DNA from: VRUE01 sp963717375
GTDB lineage: Bacteria; Actinomycetota; Thermoleophilia; Solirubrobacterales; 70-9
Reading direction: 5' to 3'
Length of the DNA stretch: 64,000 bases
NCBI GenBank assembly: GCA_963717375.1
Contig: OY970329.1
Location: 1,178,001-1,242,000, forward strand
Part shown: positions 62,664-64,000 of the stretch, one piece after another
Position numbering within the stretch: the stretch's first letter is position 1
Layout of the letters: each line of letters opens with the position of its first letter
Made by a program: the position numbers and the translations under genes
The notes under the pieces: generated by a model
What the model saw: the letters and a program-made list of their open reading frames with translations, nothing else
Told to the model about the DNA's origin: nothing
Database searches by the model: none

Positions 62664-63824
62664 ATGGCGTCAATGTCACTTCCCACGCAGGATCAGATAA
62701 CCGAGAAGCTGCGCGCCGTGATCGATCCCGAGCTGCGCCGCTCGATCGTCGAGCTGGGCATGGTGCGCTCGATCGAGGTCAAGGACGACGGCCGGGTCGA
62801 TGTCGTGGTCTCCCTGACCACGGCGGGCTGCCCGATCCGCTCCCACTTCGAAGACGCCGTTGCCAAACAGGTCTCCGAGCTGGACGGAGTGACCGCGGTC
62901 GCGGTCGGTTTCGACGTGCTCTCCGACGAGGAGAAAGGCGCCCTACAGCAAACGCTCGGCCGCGGCAAGCTGCCGGCCGGCGCCCTGGCTCAGGTCAAAA
63001 ACGTGATCTGCGTCGCCTCAGGCAAGGGCGGCGTCGGCAAGTCGACGATGACCGCCAACCTGGCAGCGGCATTGAGTGCCGAAGGCCACGCGGCTGGGGC
63101 GCTCGACTGCGACGTCTACGGCTACTCGATCCCGCGCATGCTCGGCGTCAACCGCAAGCCCGAGGTCAACGGCGAGCGCAAGATCCTGCCGCTGGAGGCT
63201 GCGGGTGGGGTCAAGGTGATGTCGATCGGTTTCTTCGTCGAGGAGAACTCCGCCGTGGTCTGGCGCGGGCCGATGCTGCATAAGGCGATCCAGCAGTTCC
63301 TCGAGGATGTCGCCTGGGGCGAGCTGGAGTACCTGCTGCTCGACCTGCCGCCGGGAACCGGCGACGTCTCGATGACACTCGCCCAGCTCCTCCCCCAGGC
63401 CAAGTTCCTGATCGTGACCACGCCGCAACCGGCGGCGCAGACCGTCGCCAAGCGCGGCGCCGATATGGCGGCCAAGTTCGACCTCGAGTTGCTCGGCGCG
63501 ATCGAGAACATGTCCGGCTTCACCACTCCCGACGGCGAGCGCTTCACGATCTTCGGCGAGGGCGGCGGTCAGTTGCTCGCCGACGAACTCGACATCCCGC
63601 TGCTCGGCAAGGTGCCGCTCTCCGAGGCCCTGCGCGAACACGCCGACGCCGGCACGCCCCTGGTCACCGCAGAACCCGACGCGCCGGCCTCGCAGGCGAT
63701 CCGGCAAGCGGCACGCGGCATTGTCGCCACGACGCCTCAGGAGCTTCCCGTCCTGCAGGCAGTGCCGGCGATGGCCGAACCGCCGCCGGTCGGCGGCATC
63801 CCGCTCCCCGTAGTTCAGGGCTGA
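62664..63824 (+). CDS. Mrp/ApbC-type P-loop ATPase
   Basis: 386 aa from ATG 62664 (or 62673). The N-terminal MIP18/DUF59 domain (about 5-95) has VIDPELRRSIVELGMVRSI and LTTAGCPIRSHFED. The deviant P-loop is ASGKGGVGKSTMTANLA; DCDVYGYSIPRM and LLLDLPPGTGDVSMTLAQ follow. It is probably an Fe-S cluster carrier or cluster-loading ATPase. The C-terminal CxxC of many ApbC proteins is absent here (NMSGFTTPDG), so cluster binding may be altered or use other residues. Confidence 0.93.
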   Translation: MASMSLPTQDQITEKLRAVIDPELRRSIVELGMVRSIEVKDDGRVDVVVSLTTAGCPIRSHFEDAVAKQVSELDGVTAVAVGFDVLSDEEKGALQQTLGRGKLPAGALAQVKNVICVASGKGGVGKSTMTANLAAALSAEGHAAGALDCDVYGYSIPRMLGVNRKPEVNGERKILPLEAAGGVKVMSIGFFVEENSAVVWRGPMLHKAIQQFLEDVAWGELEYLLLDLPPGTGDVSMTLAQLLPQAKFLIVTTPQPAAQTVAKRGADMAAKFDLELLGAIENMSGFTTPDGERFTIFGEGGGQLLADELDIPLLGKVPLSEALREHADAGTPLVTAEPDAPASQAIRQAARGIVATTPQELPVLQAVPAMAEPPPVGGIPLPVVQG

Positions 63825-63825
63825 T

Positions 63826-63850
63826 GCGGGCGGCCGCCGTGGCCGCCCGC
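63826..63850 (+). terminator. GC-rich hairpin after the Mrp-like gene
   Basis: 10-bp stem GCGGGCGGCC / GGCCGCCCGC with a 5-base loop, starting 2 bp after the stop codon. No U-run follows, so termination may be imperfect or factor dependent. Confidence 0.5.
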
Positions 63851-63872
63851 TAGTAGAGAAGCGAACCGCACC

Positions 63873-64000
63873 TCAGACGACCGGTGGCGGAGTCCCTTCG
63901 GCGCTTGCGGCGAGGTTCTCGTCCCAGCCGCAGACCATGCAGGCATGGCGAAAAGCCGACTGGGCGAACCCGAGCGCGAAGGCGTGCGGATCCTCGCTCG
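63873..64000 (-). CDS. Unknown protein, C-terminal end only (cut at the window edge)
   Basis: Minus-strand reading from 64000 to TGA at 63873 gives about 42 residues, including HACMVCGWDENLAASAEGT and the end PPPVV. CMVC may be half of a zinc or redox site. Convergent with the Mrp-like gene. The N-terminus lies outside the window, so I do not name it. Confidence 0.6.
   Translation of the reverse strand, partial: SEDPHAFALGFAQSAFRHACMVCGWDENLAASAEGTPPPVV

Overview
The window is chromosomal DNA from a high-GC actinobacterium. The best guess is Thermoleophilia (Solirubrobacterales-like). This rests on GC content, many GTG/TTG starts, possible leaderless genes, and large secreted proteins with repeated Cys-Pro-Ala modules; it is inference from style, with no rRNA present to confirm it. 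Genes are packed tightly on both strands, with three tRNAs and no rRNA, CRISPR array or recognisable transposase.

Region 1-13.5 kb (minus strand): a truncated secreted repeat protein, then (read right to left) a probable operon of Ser/Thr kinase with propeller, transketolase, transaldolase, glucose-6-phosphate isomerase, cytochrome bd subunits I and II, and a HAD phosphatase. Upstream lie a TolB-like propeller protein, with a strong terminator, and an FHA protein.

Region 14-25.8 kb: ribose-5-phosphate isomerase, a BBE-type flavoprotein, a HTH/nucleotidyltransferase pair resembling a toxin-antitoxin system, 6-phosphogluconolactonase and 6-phosphogluconate dehydrogenase divergent from glucose-6-phosphate dehydrogenase, the iron-uptake set efeU-efeB-efeO with two iron-box-like dyads, and RecQ. 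Together with tkt/tal/pgi, most of the pentose phosphate pathway sits within 20 kb.

Region 26-34 kb: secreted glycoside-hydrolase-like protein, PQQ-type propeller, SRPBCC protein, MBL hydrolase, MFS exporter, LtrA-like protein, a membrane protein and an aldo/keto reductase.

Region 34-41 kb: a probable catabolic/uptake locus: GntR regulator, branched-chain-type ABC importer (LivH, a LivM-LivG fusion, LivF), a Rieske oxygenase, and a convergent binding lipoprotein.

Region 41-49 kb: MFS exporter, Vps62-like membrane protein, phosphoesterase, RibD-like reductase, glutaredoxin-like protein, a 331-bp gap that looks like an independent small transcript, and a two-gene unit of an unusual ThyX and a membrane-tethered dCTP deaminase/dUTPase-like protein just downstream of tRNA-Arg. 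This last unit is the most interesting candidate in the window.

Region 49-64 kb: thioesterase, enoyl-CoA hydratase, pyruvate kinase, cytochrome P450, two tRNA-Ser genes, PLP aldolase-like and arabinonolactone oxidase-like enzymes, MFS transporter, a lower-GC membrane protein with a Glu/Trp-rich tail, O-methyltransferase, potassium channel, cyclophilin, a large exported protein, an Mrp/ApbC ATPase and a truncated gene at the right edge.
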